Shown here one piece after another: positions 57,338 through 64,000 of a stretch of DNA of 64,000 nucleotides. Made by a program: the position numbers and the translations under genes. The DNA is from Streptomyces sp. BK239 (GTDB taxonomy: Bacteria > Actinomycetota > Actinomycetes > Streptomycetales > Streptomycetaceae). The notes under the pieces were generated by a model that did not search any database, was not told where the DNA came from, and saw only the letters and a list, made by a program, of their open reading frames with translations. Numbering within the stretch: the first letter of the stretch is position 1; each line of letters opens with the position of its first letter. The stretch spans positions 372,001-436,000 of the forward strand of contig NZ_SHKS01000005.1 of the NCBI RefSeq assembly GCF_004217285.1. The letters are read 5' to 3'.

Positions 57338-58624
57338 ATGACCGACCCCCGGCCCGGCGCGCACCGCGTCCTCGCCGTCATCCCCGCGCGCGGCGGCTCC
57401 AAGGGAGTGCCCGCGAAGAACCTCGCACCCGTCGGCGGAGTGCCGCTGGTGGCGCGGGCGGTCCGCGAGTGCCGCGCCACCCGCCTGGTGACGGACGTCG
57501 TGGTCTCCACCGACGACGAGGCCATCGCCGCCGCGGCCCGGCAGGCCGGCGCGCAGGTCGTGCCGCGGCCCGCCGCCATCGCCGGCGACACCGCGACCTC
57601 GGAGGCCGCGGTCCTGCACGCCATGGACGCCCACGCGGCCCTGAGCGGCACACCCGCCGACGTGGTGCTCCTGGTCCAGTGCACCAGCCCGTTCCTCGTC
57701 CGGCAGGACATCGACGCGGTGGCGGCCGCGGTGGTGGAGGGCGGCGCGGACACCGCCCTGACCGTCGCGCCCTTCCACGGGTTCGTCTGGCGCGACGCGG
57801 CCGACGACCCCGCCGCGCACACCGGGACCGGCGACGCCCGGACCGCCGGCGGCCACGGCGTCAACCACGACAAGTCCTTCCGCCCCCGCCGCCAGGACCG
57901 CCCCCAGGACCTGCTGGAGACCGGCGCCGCCTACGCCATGGACGCGGCCGGCTTCCGCGAGCACCGCCACCGCTTCTTCGGGCACACCGAACTCGTACGG
58001 ACCGACCCCGCCCGCGTCCTGGAGATCGACGACCCGCACGACCTCGCCCGCGCCCGGGCACTGGCCCCCCTCCTCGACGCGAACAGCCCCGGCGCCCTCC
58101 CGGCCGCCGGCGACGTCGACGCCGTCGTCCTCGACTTCGACGGCACCCAGACCGACGACCGGGTGCTGATCGACTCCGAAGGCCGGGAGTTCGTCTCCGT
58201 CCACCGCGGTGACGGACTCGGCATCGCCGCCCTGCGCCGCAGCGGGCTGAAGATGCTGATCCTGTCCACGGAACGCAACCCGGTCGTCGCCGCCCGCGCC
58301 CGCAAGCTTCAACTGCCGGTGCTGCACGGCGTCGACCGCAAGGACCTCGCGCTCAAGCAGTGGTGCGACGAACAGGGCGTCGCGCCGGAGCGCGTGCTCT
58401 ACGTCGGCAACGACGTCAACGACCTCCCCTGCTTCGCCCTCGTCGGCTGGCCCGTGGCGGTCGCGAGCGCCCACGACGTCGTACGCGGCGCCGCGCGCGC
58501 GGTCACCGCCCTCCCCGGCGGCGACGGCGCGATCCGCGAGATCGCCGGCTGGCTCCTCGGCCCCTGCCTCGACCCGCTCACCCCCCTCGACCCTCTCCCT
58601 CCCCTCACCCCCCTCTCCCGGTAA
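57338..58624 (+). CDS. CMP-nonulosonic acid synthetase fused to HAD phosphatase
   Basis: 428 residues from ATG 57338 with AAGGAGAG upstream. The N-terminal NeuA domain (about 9-250) begins RVLAVIPARGGSKGVPAKNLAPVGG, the CTP-binding signature, and contains LLVQCTSPFLVRQDID and LETGAAYAMD. The C-terminal KdsC/NeuA-type HAD domain (about 260-405) has nucleophile Asp266 in VVLDFDGTQTDDR, STERNPVVAARARKLQLPVLHGVDRK and VGNDVNDLPCF. Fused, it can remove the 9-phosphate and activate the sugar as its CMP form. This suits a Kdn-type pathway in which the synthase makes Kdn-9-phosphate; the sugar identity is inference. Confidence 0.88.
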   Translation: MTDPRPGAHRVLAVIPARGGSKGVPAKNLAPVGGVPLVARAVRECRATRLVTDVVVSTDDEAIAAAARQAGAQVVPRPAAIAGDTATSEAAVLHAMDAHAALSGTPADVVLLVQCTSPFLVRQDIDAVAAAVVEGGADTALTVAPFHGFVWRDAADDPAAHTGTGDARTAGGHGVNHDKSFRPRRQDRPQDLLETGAAYAMDAAGFREHRHRFFGHTELVRTDPARVLEIDDPHDLARARALAPLLDANSPGALPAAGDVDAVVLDFDGTQTDDRVLIDSEGREFVSVHRGDGLGIAALRRSGLKMLILSTERNPVVAARARKLQLPVLHGVDRKDLALKQWCDEQGVAPERVLYVGNDVNDLPCFALVGWPVAVASAHDVVRGAARAVTALPGGDGAIREIAGWLLGPCLDPLTPLDPLPPLTPLSR

Positions 58625-58635
58625 GGAACCCACAG

Positions 58636-59574
58636 ATGAGCACCAACTCCCGCCTCCGCCGCTTCGGTTCGCGCACCGCCGGACCCGGCCGCCCCGTCTA
58701 CGTCTGCGGCGAGATCGGCATCAACCACAACGGCGAGCTGGAGAACGCCCTCAAGCTGATCGACGTGGCCGCCGAGGCCGGCTGCGACGCCGTGAAGTTC
58801 CAGAAGCGCACCCCGGAGATCTGCACCCCGCGCGACCAGTGGGACATCGAGCGCGACACGCCCTGGGGCCGCATGACCTACATCGACTACCGGCACCGCG
58901 TCGAGTTCGGCGAGGACGAGTACCGCGCCATCGACGACTACTGCAGGACCAAGGGCATCGCCTGGTTCGCCTCCCCGTGGGACACCGAGGCCGTCGCCTT
59001 CCTGGAGAAGTTCGACGTCCCCGCCCACAAGGTCGCCTCCGCCTCCCTCACCGACGACGAACTGCTGCGCGCCCTGCGCGCCACCGGCCGCACCGTCATC
59101 CTCTCCACCGGCATGTCCACCCCGAAGCAGATCCGGCACGCGGTCGAGGTCCTCGGCAGCGAGAACATCCTGCTCTGCCACGCGACCTCGACCTACCCGG
59201 CGAAGGCCGAGGAGCTCAACCTCCGCGTCATCAACAGCCTCCAGGCCGAGTACCCGAACGTCCCGATCGGCTACTCCGGCCACGAGACCGGCCTGCAGAC
59301 CACCCTGGCCGCCGTCGCCCTCGGCGCCGCGTTCGTCGAGCGTCACATCACCCTCGACCGCGCGATGTGGGGCTCCGACCAGGCCGCCTCCGTCGAGCCG
59401 CAGGGCCTTCAGCGTCTCGTCCGCGACATCCGCACCATCGAGGCGTCCCTCGGCGACGGCGTCAAGAAGGTCTACGACTCCGAACTCGGCCCGATGAGGA
59501 AGCTGCGCCGCGTCACCGGCGTCGTCGCCGAGGCGGAGATCGCCGCGGCGGCGGGCGAGCCCGTCGCGGTCTGA
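58636..59574 (+). CDS. NeuB-type nonulosonic acid synthase lacking the SAF domain
   Basis: 312 residues from ATG 58636 (11-bp gap; GTAAGGAAC upstream). Condenses phosphoenolpyruvate with a six-carbon sugar. NeuB barrel: VYVCGEIGINHNGELENALKLIDVAAEAGCDAVKFQKRTPEICTP, KVASASLTDDELLRALRATGRTVILSTGMST, HATSTYPAKAEELNLRVINSL, and the metal/PEP region ERHITLDRAMWGSDQAASVEPQGL. It ends soon after the barrel (AEAEIAAAAGEPVAV), so the antifreeze-like SAF domain of typical 340-350-residue NeuB proteins is absent. The pairing with a NeuA-phosphatase fusion favours Kdn-9-phosphate as product. Confidence 0.88.
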   Translation: MSTNSRLRRFGSRTAGPGRPVYVCGEIGINHNGELENALKLIDVAAEAGCDAVKFQKRTPEICTPRDQWDIERDTPWGRMTYIDYRHRVEFGEDEYRAIDDYCRTKGIAWFASPWDTEAVAFLEKFDVPAHKVASASLTDDELLRALRATGRTVILSTGMSTPKQIRHAVEVLGSENILLCHATSTYPAKAEELNLRVINSLQAEYPNVPIGYSGHETGLQTTLAAVALGAAFVERHITLDRAMWGSDQAASVEPQGLQRLVRDIRTIEASLGDGVKKVYDSELGPMRKLRRVTGVVAEAEIAAAAGEPVAV

Positions 59575-59582
59575 CGACACCG

Positions 59583-60797
59583 ATGAGCCTTCGCGCCGGT
59601 ACCGCCGGCACCACCCCCCACACCCTCGCCTTCGTCGAGAGCCCCGTGCAGCTGCTGAACGTCCTGGAATGGGCGCACGCCCGAGGCCTCGGCGGCGAGG
59701 AGCGCTCCGGCGCGGGGCTCACCGTCGTCGTCCTGTCCCCGGTCGACCCGATGACCCGCGGCCAGCTGCGCCGCATGGCCGAACTGGCCCGCGACGAAGG
59801 CCACACGGTCCGCTGGGAGGACGCCCGCGACGGCGCGGGCGCGCCCCTGCACACCCTCCGCGGTCTGACCCCGCTGCTGCGCGCGGCGAGCCGGATCGTC
59901 GTCGGCGACCCGTTCTCCCGCTACGTCCAGCTCCTGCTGACGATCGCCCGCCCCGCCGACCTCGTCGTCGTCGACGACGGCACGGCCACCATGGAGTTCG
60001 TCGGCCAACTGGCGCGCGGTGAGAGGCTCGTGCGCTGGCACCGCACGGGCGGCCGGCCCGGCCCCCGCGATCTGCTCCTCGCGCCGGTGTCGGCCGCCGC
60101 CCGCCGCCGTCTGACGCCCGGCCAGGACCGGCGGGTGGAGGTCTTCTCCGCCATGCCGGTGCCGCAGACCCCGGCCGGCGTGACGGTCACCGCCAACGCC
60201 TTCGCCTGGACCCGGGCCCGCTTCGGCCCGCCCCGTGTGACGAAGGGCGCCGACCTGGTCGGCACGTCCCTCGTCGAGACGGGCGTCGTCGACGGCGACC
60301 GCTACCTCCACGCCGTCGGCCTCCTCGCCCGGACCCATGGCGCGGCCCGCTACTTCGCGCACCGCCGGGAGAGCACCGACAAACTCCGCCGCCTCGCCGC
60401 CGAGACCGGCCTGGAGATCGTCCGCCCCGACCTGCCCCTCGAACTGATCGCCCGCCGCGGCCCCGTCGGCCGCACCGTGCTCAGCTTCCCCTCCACCGTC
60501 GTCCACACCCTGCCCCTGGCCCTGACCGGCACCGGGGTCCGCGTGGCCGTCTGCGACATCGATCCCGACTGGCTGACCGGCCACGCCTCCCCCCGCGCCC
60601 AGGGCTTCCTCACCGCGGTGACCGCCACGGCCCGTGCCGCCCACGACCTCGCCGAGGCGACACCGCGAGATCCCTCAGCTGTCCCGCTTGTGGGCCAGCA
60701 GGAAGGACACCGGGCGACTGGTCTCGGCCTCGGGCTCCAGGACGGTGCTGGCCAGCAGGGAGAGGCCGGCCTGTTCGAGGTGGGCGGTGACCGCTGA
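59583..60797 (+). CDS. GT52-like sialyltransferase-family protein
   Basis: 404 residues from ATG 59583, 8 bp after the synthase stop. LAFVESPVQLLNVLEWA at the N-terminus, then RIVVGDPFSRYVQLLLTIARPADLVVVDDGTATMEFV with the acidic-Gly (DDG) sialyltransferase motif. ARYFAHRRESTDKLRRLAAETGLEIVRPDLPLELIARRGPVGRTVLSFPSTVVHTLPLALTG resembles the HRRES and SFPST blocks of GT52 (Lst-type) sialyltransferases. Likely the enzyme that first attaches the CMP-activated sugar. The last 41 codons lie antisense to the convergent methyltransferase gene and look non-conserved; a natural end near 60660 or a small frameshift is possible. Confidence 0.75.
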   Translation: MSLRAGTAGTTPHTLAFVESPVQLLNVLEWAHARGLGGEERSGAGLTVVVLSPVDPMTRGQLRRMAELARDEGHTVRWEDARDGAGAPLHTLRGLTPLLRAASRIVVGDPFSRYVQLLLTIARPADLVVVDDGTATMEFVGQLARGERLVRWHRTGGRPGPRDLLLAPVSAAARRRLTPGQDRRVEVFSAMPVPQTPAGVTVTANAFAWTRARFGPPRVTKGADLVGTSLVETGVVDGDRYLHAVGLLARTHGAARYFAHRRESTDKLRRLAAETGLEIVRPDLPLELIARRGPVGRTVLSFPSTVVHTLPLALTGTGVRVAVCDIDPDWLTGHASPRAQGFLTAVTATARAAHDLAEATPRDPSAVPLVGQQEGHRATGLGLGLQDGAGQQGEAGLFEVGGDR

Positions 60798-61361
60798 CGG
60801 CGAGCGCCAGTGGTACGAGAGGGCGACCTCCCGCCCGAACCGCTCGGTGAGCCGCTGCTCCTCCCCGCCGCCGGTCTGGAAGCACAGCAGGACGTAACCG
60901 CCCGGGGCGAGGACCCGCCGGAACTCCGCGAGCACGCCCGGCAGATGGGCGTCCGGCACATGGATGAGCGAGAACAGGGCGAGCACTCCGCCCAGCGTCC
61001 CGTCGGGCAGGTCCAGGGACTCCATCGACCCCACGTGGAACCGCACCCCGGGATGGGTCCGCCGGGCCAGCGCCGTCATCCTCGGTGAGACGTCGACGCC
61101 GAACACCGGGACGCCGAGCCGGGCGAGCCGCGCCGTGACGTGCCCCGGCCCGCTGCCCACGTCCGCGACCGGCTCGCGCCCCCTGGATCTGACCAGCTCC
61201 GCGAAGGCGCACAGCAGCGCCCGGTCCAGGGGCCGGCGCTCCAGCCAGTCGGGGATCTGCCGGGCGTACTCCTCGGCGATCGCGTCGTACGAGGTCCGTG
61301 CGTCCCGCACGAAACCGGGCTCCGCGATCACCGGACAGGAGCGTGTGTTCGGTGCGCTCAC
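60675..61361 (-). CDS. Class I SAM-dependent methyltransferase
   Basis: 228 residues from GTG 61361; no strong ribosome-binding site. UbiE/BioC-type Rossmann methyltransferase: YDAIAEEYARQIPDWLERRPLD, motif I VADVGSGPGHVTARLARLG near 58, VFGVDVSPRMTALARRTHPGVRFHVGSMESLDLPDGTLGGVLALFSLIHV and LAPGGYVLLCFQTGG. Methyl acceptor unknown. Its 3' end overlaps the convergent glycosyltransferase frame by 123 bp, an unusually long antisense overlap. It stands outside the glycan operon strand-wise and need not be functionally linked. Confidence 0.88.
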   Translation of the reverse strand: MSAPNTRSCPVIAEPGFVRDARTSYDAIAEEYARQIPDWLERRPLDRALLCAFAELVRSRGREPVADVGSGPGHVTARLARLGVPVFGVDVSPRMTALARRTHPGVRFHVGSMESLDLPDGTLGGVLALFSLIHVPDAHLPGVLAEFRRVLAPGGYVLLCFQTGGGEEQRLTERFGREVALSYHWRSPSAVTAHLEQAGLSLLASTVLEPEAETSRPVSFLLAHKRDS

Positions 61362-61433
61362 GGGCCGGACTCTACCGACGCGGCCCCCGCCGGGAGGCCG
61401 AACCGGCGGATCCGCCCGCTGGTCCCGGGCGCG

Positions 61434-61474
61434 CGGGCCCGGAATCGGCGCCCTCGGGCCCGGATCGGCGCCCT
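61434..61474. repeat. Tandem repeat, two copies of about 20 bp
   Basis: CGGGCCCGGAATCGGCGCCCT-like unit at 61434-61454, repeated at 61455-61474 with one A deleted. The units are otherwise identical and directly adjacent. Each contains GGGCCC and GGCGCC palindromes. Confidence 0.85.
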
Positions 61475-61551
61475 CGGACGTTCCGGTACGTGGACAGGCC
61501 CGGCGTGATCCGCTCGGGGCGTGGTATGCGTGGAAGTGAGAGAGCAAAAAA

Positions 61552-61610
61552 CGGGATGGATCAGGATTCATGATCCACTCGGGCGAAGTCGGCCGAGTGT
61601 ACCCATCCCG
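61552..61610 (+). ncRNA. Candidate structured RNA: three-way junction
   Basis: CGGGATGG (61552-61559) pairs perfectly with CCATCCCG (61603-61610). Between them, ATCA (61560-61563) pairs with TGAT (61571-61574), and ACTCGG (61577-61582) pairs with CCGAGT (61593-61598). Together these make a closed 8-bp stem with two inner hairpins. It lies 115 nt before the amidohydrolase start. It may be a cis-regulatory leader, a small RNA or a terminator-like element; I do not recognise the family. The DNA palindromes could also be protein sites. Confidence 0.4.
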
Positions 61611-61724
61611 AAAGACAGCCATGCGCCGTGCGACCGGCTTTTCTGCCTCTACGGGCTGAATTTTTGTTGATCGTGGGTCAGTCGACCGCCCCGGCGTCCT
61701 ACCCTTCAGAGGGTGAAGCAACTG

Positions 61725-62954
61725 ATGTCCCGAGAGTCCGAGGCCGATCCTTCAGGGGACGCGCTGCTCCCCGGCGTCCTGCCGGAGGTCCTGCGCGCAG
61801 AGCTCGTCGCCTTCCGCCGCGACATGCACATGCACCCAGAGCTCGGCAACCAGGAGTTCCGCACGACCGCCGCCATCAAGGAGCGCCTGGAGCGGGCCGG
61901 CCTCAAGCCGCGCGTCCTCGCCGCGGGGACCGGCCTCGTGTGTGACATCGGCGACGCGAGCGACGGCACGCCGGTCCTCGCCATGCGCGCCGACATCGAC
62001 GCGCTGCCCATCCCGGACACCAAGACCGAGTGCTCCTACCGCTCGACGGTGCCCGACCGCGCCCACGCCTGCGGCCACGACGTGCACACCACCGTCGTCC
62101 TCGGCGCCGGCCTCGTCCTCGCCGACCTGCACAGGCAGGGCCTGCTGCCGCGCCCGGTGCGGCTGGTGTTCCAGCCCGCCGAGGAGGTGCTGCCCGGCGG
62201 CGCCGCCGACGCCATCCAGGACGGCGTGCTGGAGGGCGTCGGCCGGATCATCGCCGTGCACTGCGACCCGCGCGTGGACGCGGGGCTGATCGGGCTGCGC
62301 GCGGGCCCCATCACCTCCGCCTGCGACCGCCTGGAGATCGCCCTCGAAGGCCCCGGCGGACACACCGCCCGCCCGCACCTGACCACCGACCTCGTCACCG
62401 CCGCCGCCCGCGTCGTCACCGACGTGCCCGCGCTCGTCGGCCGCCGCGTCGACACCCGCGCCGGCCTCGCGGTGACCTGGGGCCGGATCGACTGCGGTCA
62501 CGCGCCGAACGTCATCCCGCAGCACGCCGAGCTCTCCGGCACCGTGCGCTGCCTCGACATCGACGCCTGGCGGCAGGCCCCCGACCTGGTGGTCGCCGCG
62601 ATCGACGAGGTCGCCAACCTGCACCGCGCCAAGTCGGAGATCAACTACGTCCGAGGCGTCCCGCCGGTCGTCAACGACGCCGACGTCGCCACCCTGCTCA
62701 ACGACGCGATGATCGCCCGCCATGGCGAGGGCACCGTGGAGAGCACCGAGCAGAGCCTCGGCGGCGAGGACTTCTCCTGGTACCTGGAGCGCGTCCCCGG
62801 CGCCATGGCCCGCCTCGGAGTCCGCCACCCCGGCGAGCGCACCGTCCGGGACCTCCACCAGGGCGACTTCGACGCCGACGAGTCCGCGATCAAGGTAGGA
62901 GTGGAACTCTTCACAGCGGCAGCTCTCCTGGACGCGAAAACCCGAACAGCGTGA
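61725..62954 (+). CDS. M20 family amidohydrolase
   Basis: 409 residues from ATG 61725 (a GTG four codons upstream at 61713 is possible). Metal-dependent hydrolase of N-acyl amino acids or related amides: FRRDMHMHPELGNQEFRT, LAMRADIDALPI, ACGHDVHTTVVLGAGLVLADL, VFQPAEEVLPGGAADAIQDGVLEGV with the Glu-Glu pair, GPGGHTARPH and EQSLGGEDFSWYLERVPGAMARLGVR. All residues expected for two metal ions are present. Similar to hippurate hydrolase / IAA-amino-acid hydrolase types; substrate unknown. Next to the BMP-family nucleoside-type transport gene, as in other Streptomyces, but not clearly in one operon. Confidence 0.92.
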   Translation: MSRESEADPSGDALLPGVLPEVLRAELVAFRRDMHMHPELGNQEFRTTAAIKERLERAGLKPRVLAAGTGLVCDIGDASDGTPVLAMRADIDALPIPDTKTECSYRSTVPDRAHACGHDVHTTVVLGAGLVLADLHRQGLLPRPVRLVFQPAEEVLPGGAADAIQDGVLEGVGRIIAVHCDPRVDAGLIGLRAGPITSACDRLEIALEGPGGHTARPHLTTDLVTAAARVVTDVPALVGRRVDTRAGLAVTWGRIDCGHAPNVIPQHAELSGTVRCLDIDAWRQAPDLVVAAIDEVANLHRAKSEINYVRGVPPVVNDADVATLLNDAMIARHGEGTVESTEQSLGGEDFSWYLERVPGAMARLGVRHPGERTVRDLHQGDFDADESAIKVGVELFTAAALLDAKTRTA

Positions 62955-63296
62955 TCTGACGCGAGCGGACAGTCTGGGCGGCGGACACCCGGGCGGCCTG
63001 CCCGGGAGCAGCCCCCCACCGCCCCTCTGCCGCAGTGGTCGGTGCCGTGGAGTGTCCGGAATGGCGGGCTTTGTTCGGTGGGGTCATGTGGGTGTAACCG
63101 GGCGGGGCCGCCTGGGGCGCGGTGGCGGCACGAATCGGTAACGGCCGGTGGGAATCCCGTTCCGCTCGCCTTCTACGCGCGTTACTGTGCGCCGAAATCG
63201 CCAGCCGGATCGGACAGTTGGGGGAGCCGCGCCGGAGGCGCCACATGGGGACACGCGGGCCGTTCGGCGGCGCCGTGGGGATGAAGGGTGCTTGCT
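62955..63296 (+). other. 342-bp gene-free region before BMP lipoprotein
   Basis: Begins with a terminator-like hairpin (62988-63006). The rest is GC-rich with an AT-richer patch near 63180-63190 (GTTACTGTGCG) that may belong to the promoter of the BMP lipoprotein gene. No convincing small gene or known riboswitch motif was seen. Confidence 0.45.
62988..63006 (+). terminator. Hairpin after amidohydrolase gene
   Basis: CCCGGGC (62988-62994) pairs with GCCCGGG (63000-63006) around the loop GGCCT, 33 bp after the stop codon. No T run. Confidence 0.6.
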
Positions 63297-64000
63297 GTGC
63301 GTTCGATCTCTCGGAAGACCAGAATCTCCCAGGCCGCGGTGGCCGTCGCGGTCGTCGCACTCGCGGCCTCCGGCTGCGGCGAGTCCAGCACCGGCGCGAA
63401 GAGCGACGGTGACAAGCAGTCGTCCGGCAAGTACTCGGGCAAGGGCGTCGGCCTCGCGTACGACATCGGCGGCAAGGGCGACCAGTCGTTCAACGACGCC
63501 GCCTTCGCCGGCTTCCAGAAGGCCGACAAGGAGTTCGGCATCGGCGGCCGGGACGTCGAGCCCCAGGACGGCGAGTCCGAGGCGGACAAGGTCCAGCGTC
63601 TGACCCAGCTGGCCAAGGAGGGCTACAACCCGGTCATCGGCGTCGGCTACATCTACGCGCCGGCCGTCAAGGAGGTCTCCGCGAAGTTCCCGAACACCAC
63701 CTTCGGGATCATCGACGACGAGACCGTGCAGGCCAAGAACGTCGCCGACCTGGTCTTCCACGAGGAGCAGGCCTCCTACCTCGCCGGCGTCGCCGCCGCC
63801 AAGGCGACCAAAAAGGCCCACATCGGCTTCATCGGCGGCGTGGACATCCCGCTGATCCACAAGTTCGAGGCCGGTTACGTCCAGGGCGCCAAGTCGGTCA
63901 ACCCCAACATCAAGATCGAGTCGCAGTACCTGACGGAGACCCCCCAGGAGGGCGGCTTCTCCAGCCCCGACAAGGGCAAGGCGGGCGCGAGCGGCCAGAT
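63297..64000 (+). CDS. BMP-family ABC transporter substrate-binding lipoprotein, 3' end outside window
   Basis: First 234 residues visible, from GTG 63297 (VRSISRKTRISQAAVAVAVVALAASGCGE), with AAGGGTG 7 bases upstream. Lipoprotein signal with acylated Cys in AASGC. The mature part is of the basic-membrane-protein/PnrA type: VGLAYDIGGKGDQSFNDAAFAGFQKADKEFG, LAKEGYNPVIGVGYIYAPAVKEVSAKFPNTTFGIIDD, VADLVFHEEQASYLAGVAAAKATKKAHIGFIGGVDIPLIHKFEAGYVQGAKSVNP. Such proteins bind nucleosides for an ABC importer, whose genes are expected downstream. In S. coelicolor two such lipoproteins stand side by side here (SCO4884/4885, from memory). Confidence 0.92.
   Translation, partial: MRSISRKTRISQAAVAVAVVALAASGCGESSTGAKSDGDKQSSGKYSGKGVGLAYDIGGKGDQSFNDAAFAGFQKADKEFGIGGRDVEPQDGESEADKVQRLTQLAKEGYNPVIGVGYIYAPAVKEVSAKFPNTTFGIIDDETVQAKNVADLVFHEEQASYLAGVAAAKATKKAHIGFIGGVDIPLIHKFEAGYVQGAKSVNPNIKIESQYLTETPQEGGFSSPDKGKAGASGQ

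Larger units (their letters stand above)
61362..61724. other. 363-bp gene-free region with repeat and structured element
   Basis: Divergent spacer between the methyltransferase and the M20 amidohydrolase. It holds a two-copy tandem repeat (61434-61474), an A run (61545-61551), a possible three-way-junction RNA (61552-61610), and an AT-richer stretch at about 61640-61680 that likely contains the amidohydrolase promoter. No small open frame looked convincing. Confidence 0.5.

Noticed and set aside
1..64000. tRNA, rRNA, CRISPR array, insertion sequence or attachment site
   Set aside because: No cloverleaf with a TTCRA arm, no regular spaced repeats, no transposase or integrase frame, and no terminal inverted repeats were seen.

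Overview
The window is very GC-rich, codes densely on both strands, and uses many GTG starts, 1-8 bp start/stop overlaps and almost no TTA codons. This is a Streptomyces chromosome. The gene order glyA, sigma factor, trpS, 2'-5' RNA ligase-like, D-Ala-D-Ala carboxypeptidase, sdhCDAB, hexosaminidase, mutase, sialic-acid-like locus, BMP lipoprotein matches, as I remember it, the conserved S. coelicolor arm around SCO4837-SCO4884. I could not align it.

Layout. 1-5.6 kb: a leftward operon with a membrane-anchored ABM-domain protein, a fused PabA-PabB aminodeoxychorismate synthase, a benzoate-CoA-ligase-type enzyme and a second AMP-binding enzyme cut by the window edge. This looks like the border of an aminobenzoate-derived natural-product cluster. 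5.9-18.9 kb: housekeeping genes. They include glyA behind a recognisable ZTP riboswitch, an ECF-type sigma factor with its probable membrane partner, trpS, a DprE2-like reductase, a BrkB-type membrane protein, a PBP-type carboxypeptidase, a membrane metallophosphoesterase and a peptide-type solute-binding protein with a TTA codon. 18.9-22.8 kb: a probably self-regulated TetR/DCC/membrane-protein operon behind two palindromic operators, a VOC protein, and a TM2 / DUF2752-like / TM2 cluster. 22.8-26.2 kb: sdhCDAB.

26.4-33.1 kb: an OHCU decarboxylase, a GH20 hexosaminidase, two hypotheticals, and a coupled pair of secreted hydrolases. 33.3-42.4 kb: a mannan-use locus. A LacI regulator and GH2 beta-mannosidase diverge from an ABC importer (binding protein plus two permeases, no ATPase) and a Tat-exported GH26 mannanase, with two ACCGGT-centred sites in the shared promoter. 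42.7-49.8 kb: a second sigma factor with a His/Gly-rich membrane partner, an L,D-transpeptidase lipoprotein, a mutase large subunit, and a FAD monooxygenase facing a TetR regulator across two palindromes.

49.9-60.8 kb is the most interesting part: a nonulosonic-acid surface-glycan locus. Two paralogous GT2 + polysialyltransferase-like pairs converge on each other, one followed by an acyltransferase. A rightward operon follows with a sialyltransferase-like protein, a CMP-sugar synthetase fused to a HAD phosphatase, a NeuB-type synthase without its usual SAF domain, and a GT52-like transferase. The fused phosphatase and the absence of a NeuC epimerase suggest Kdn (from mannose-6-phosphate) rather than Neu5Ac. 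The window ends with a methyltransferase, a structured intergenic region, an M20 amidohydrolase and the start of a BMP-family lipoprotein.

I saw no rRNA, tRNA, CRISPR array, insertion sequence or replication origin. Start codons were chosen by ribosome-binding site, overlap and domain start; doubtful ones are flagged.
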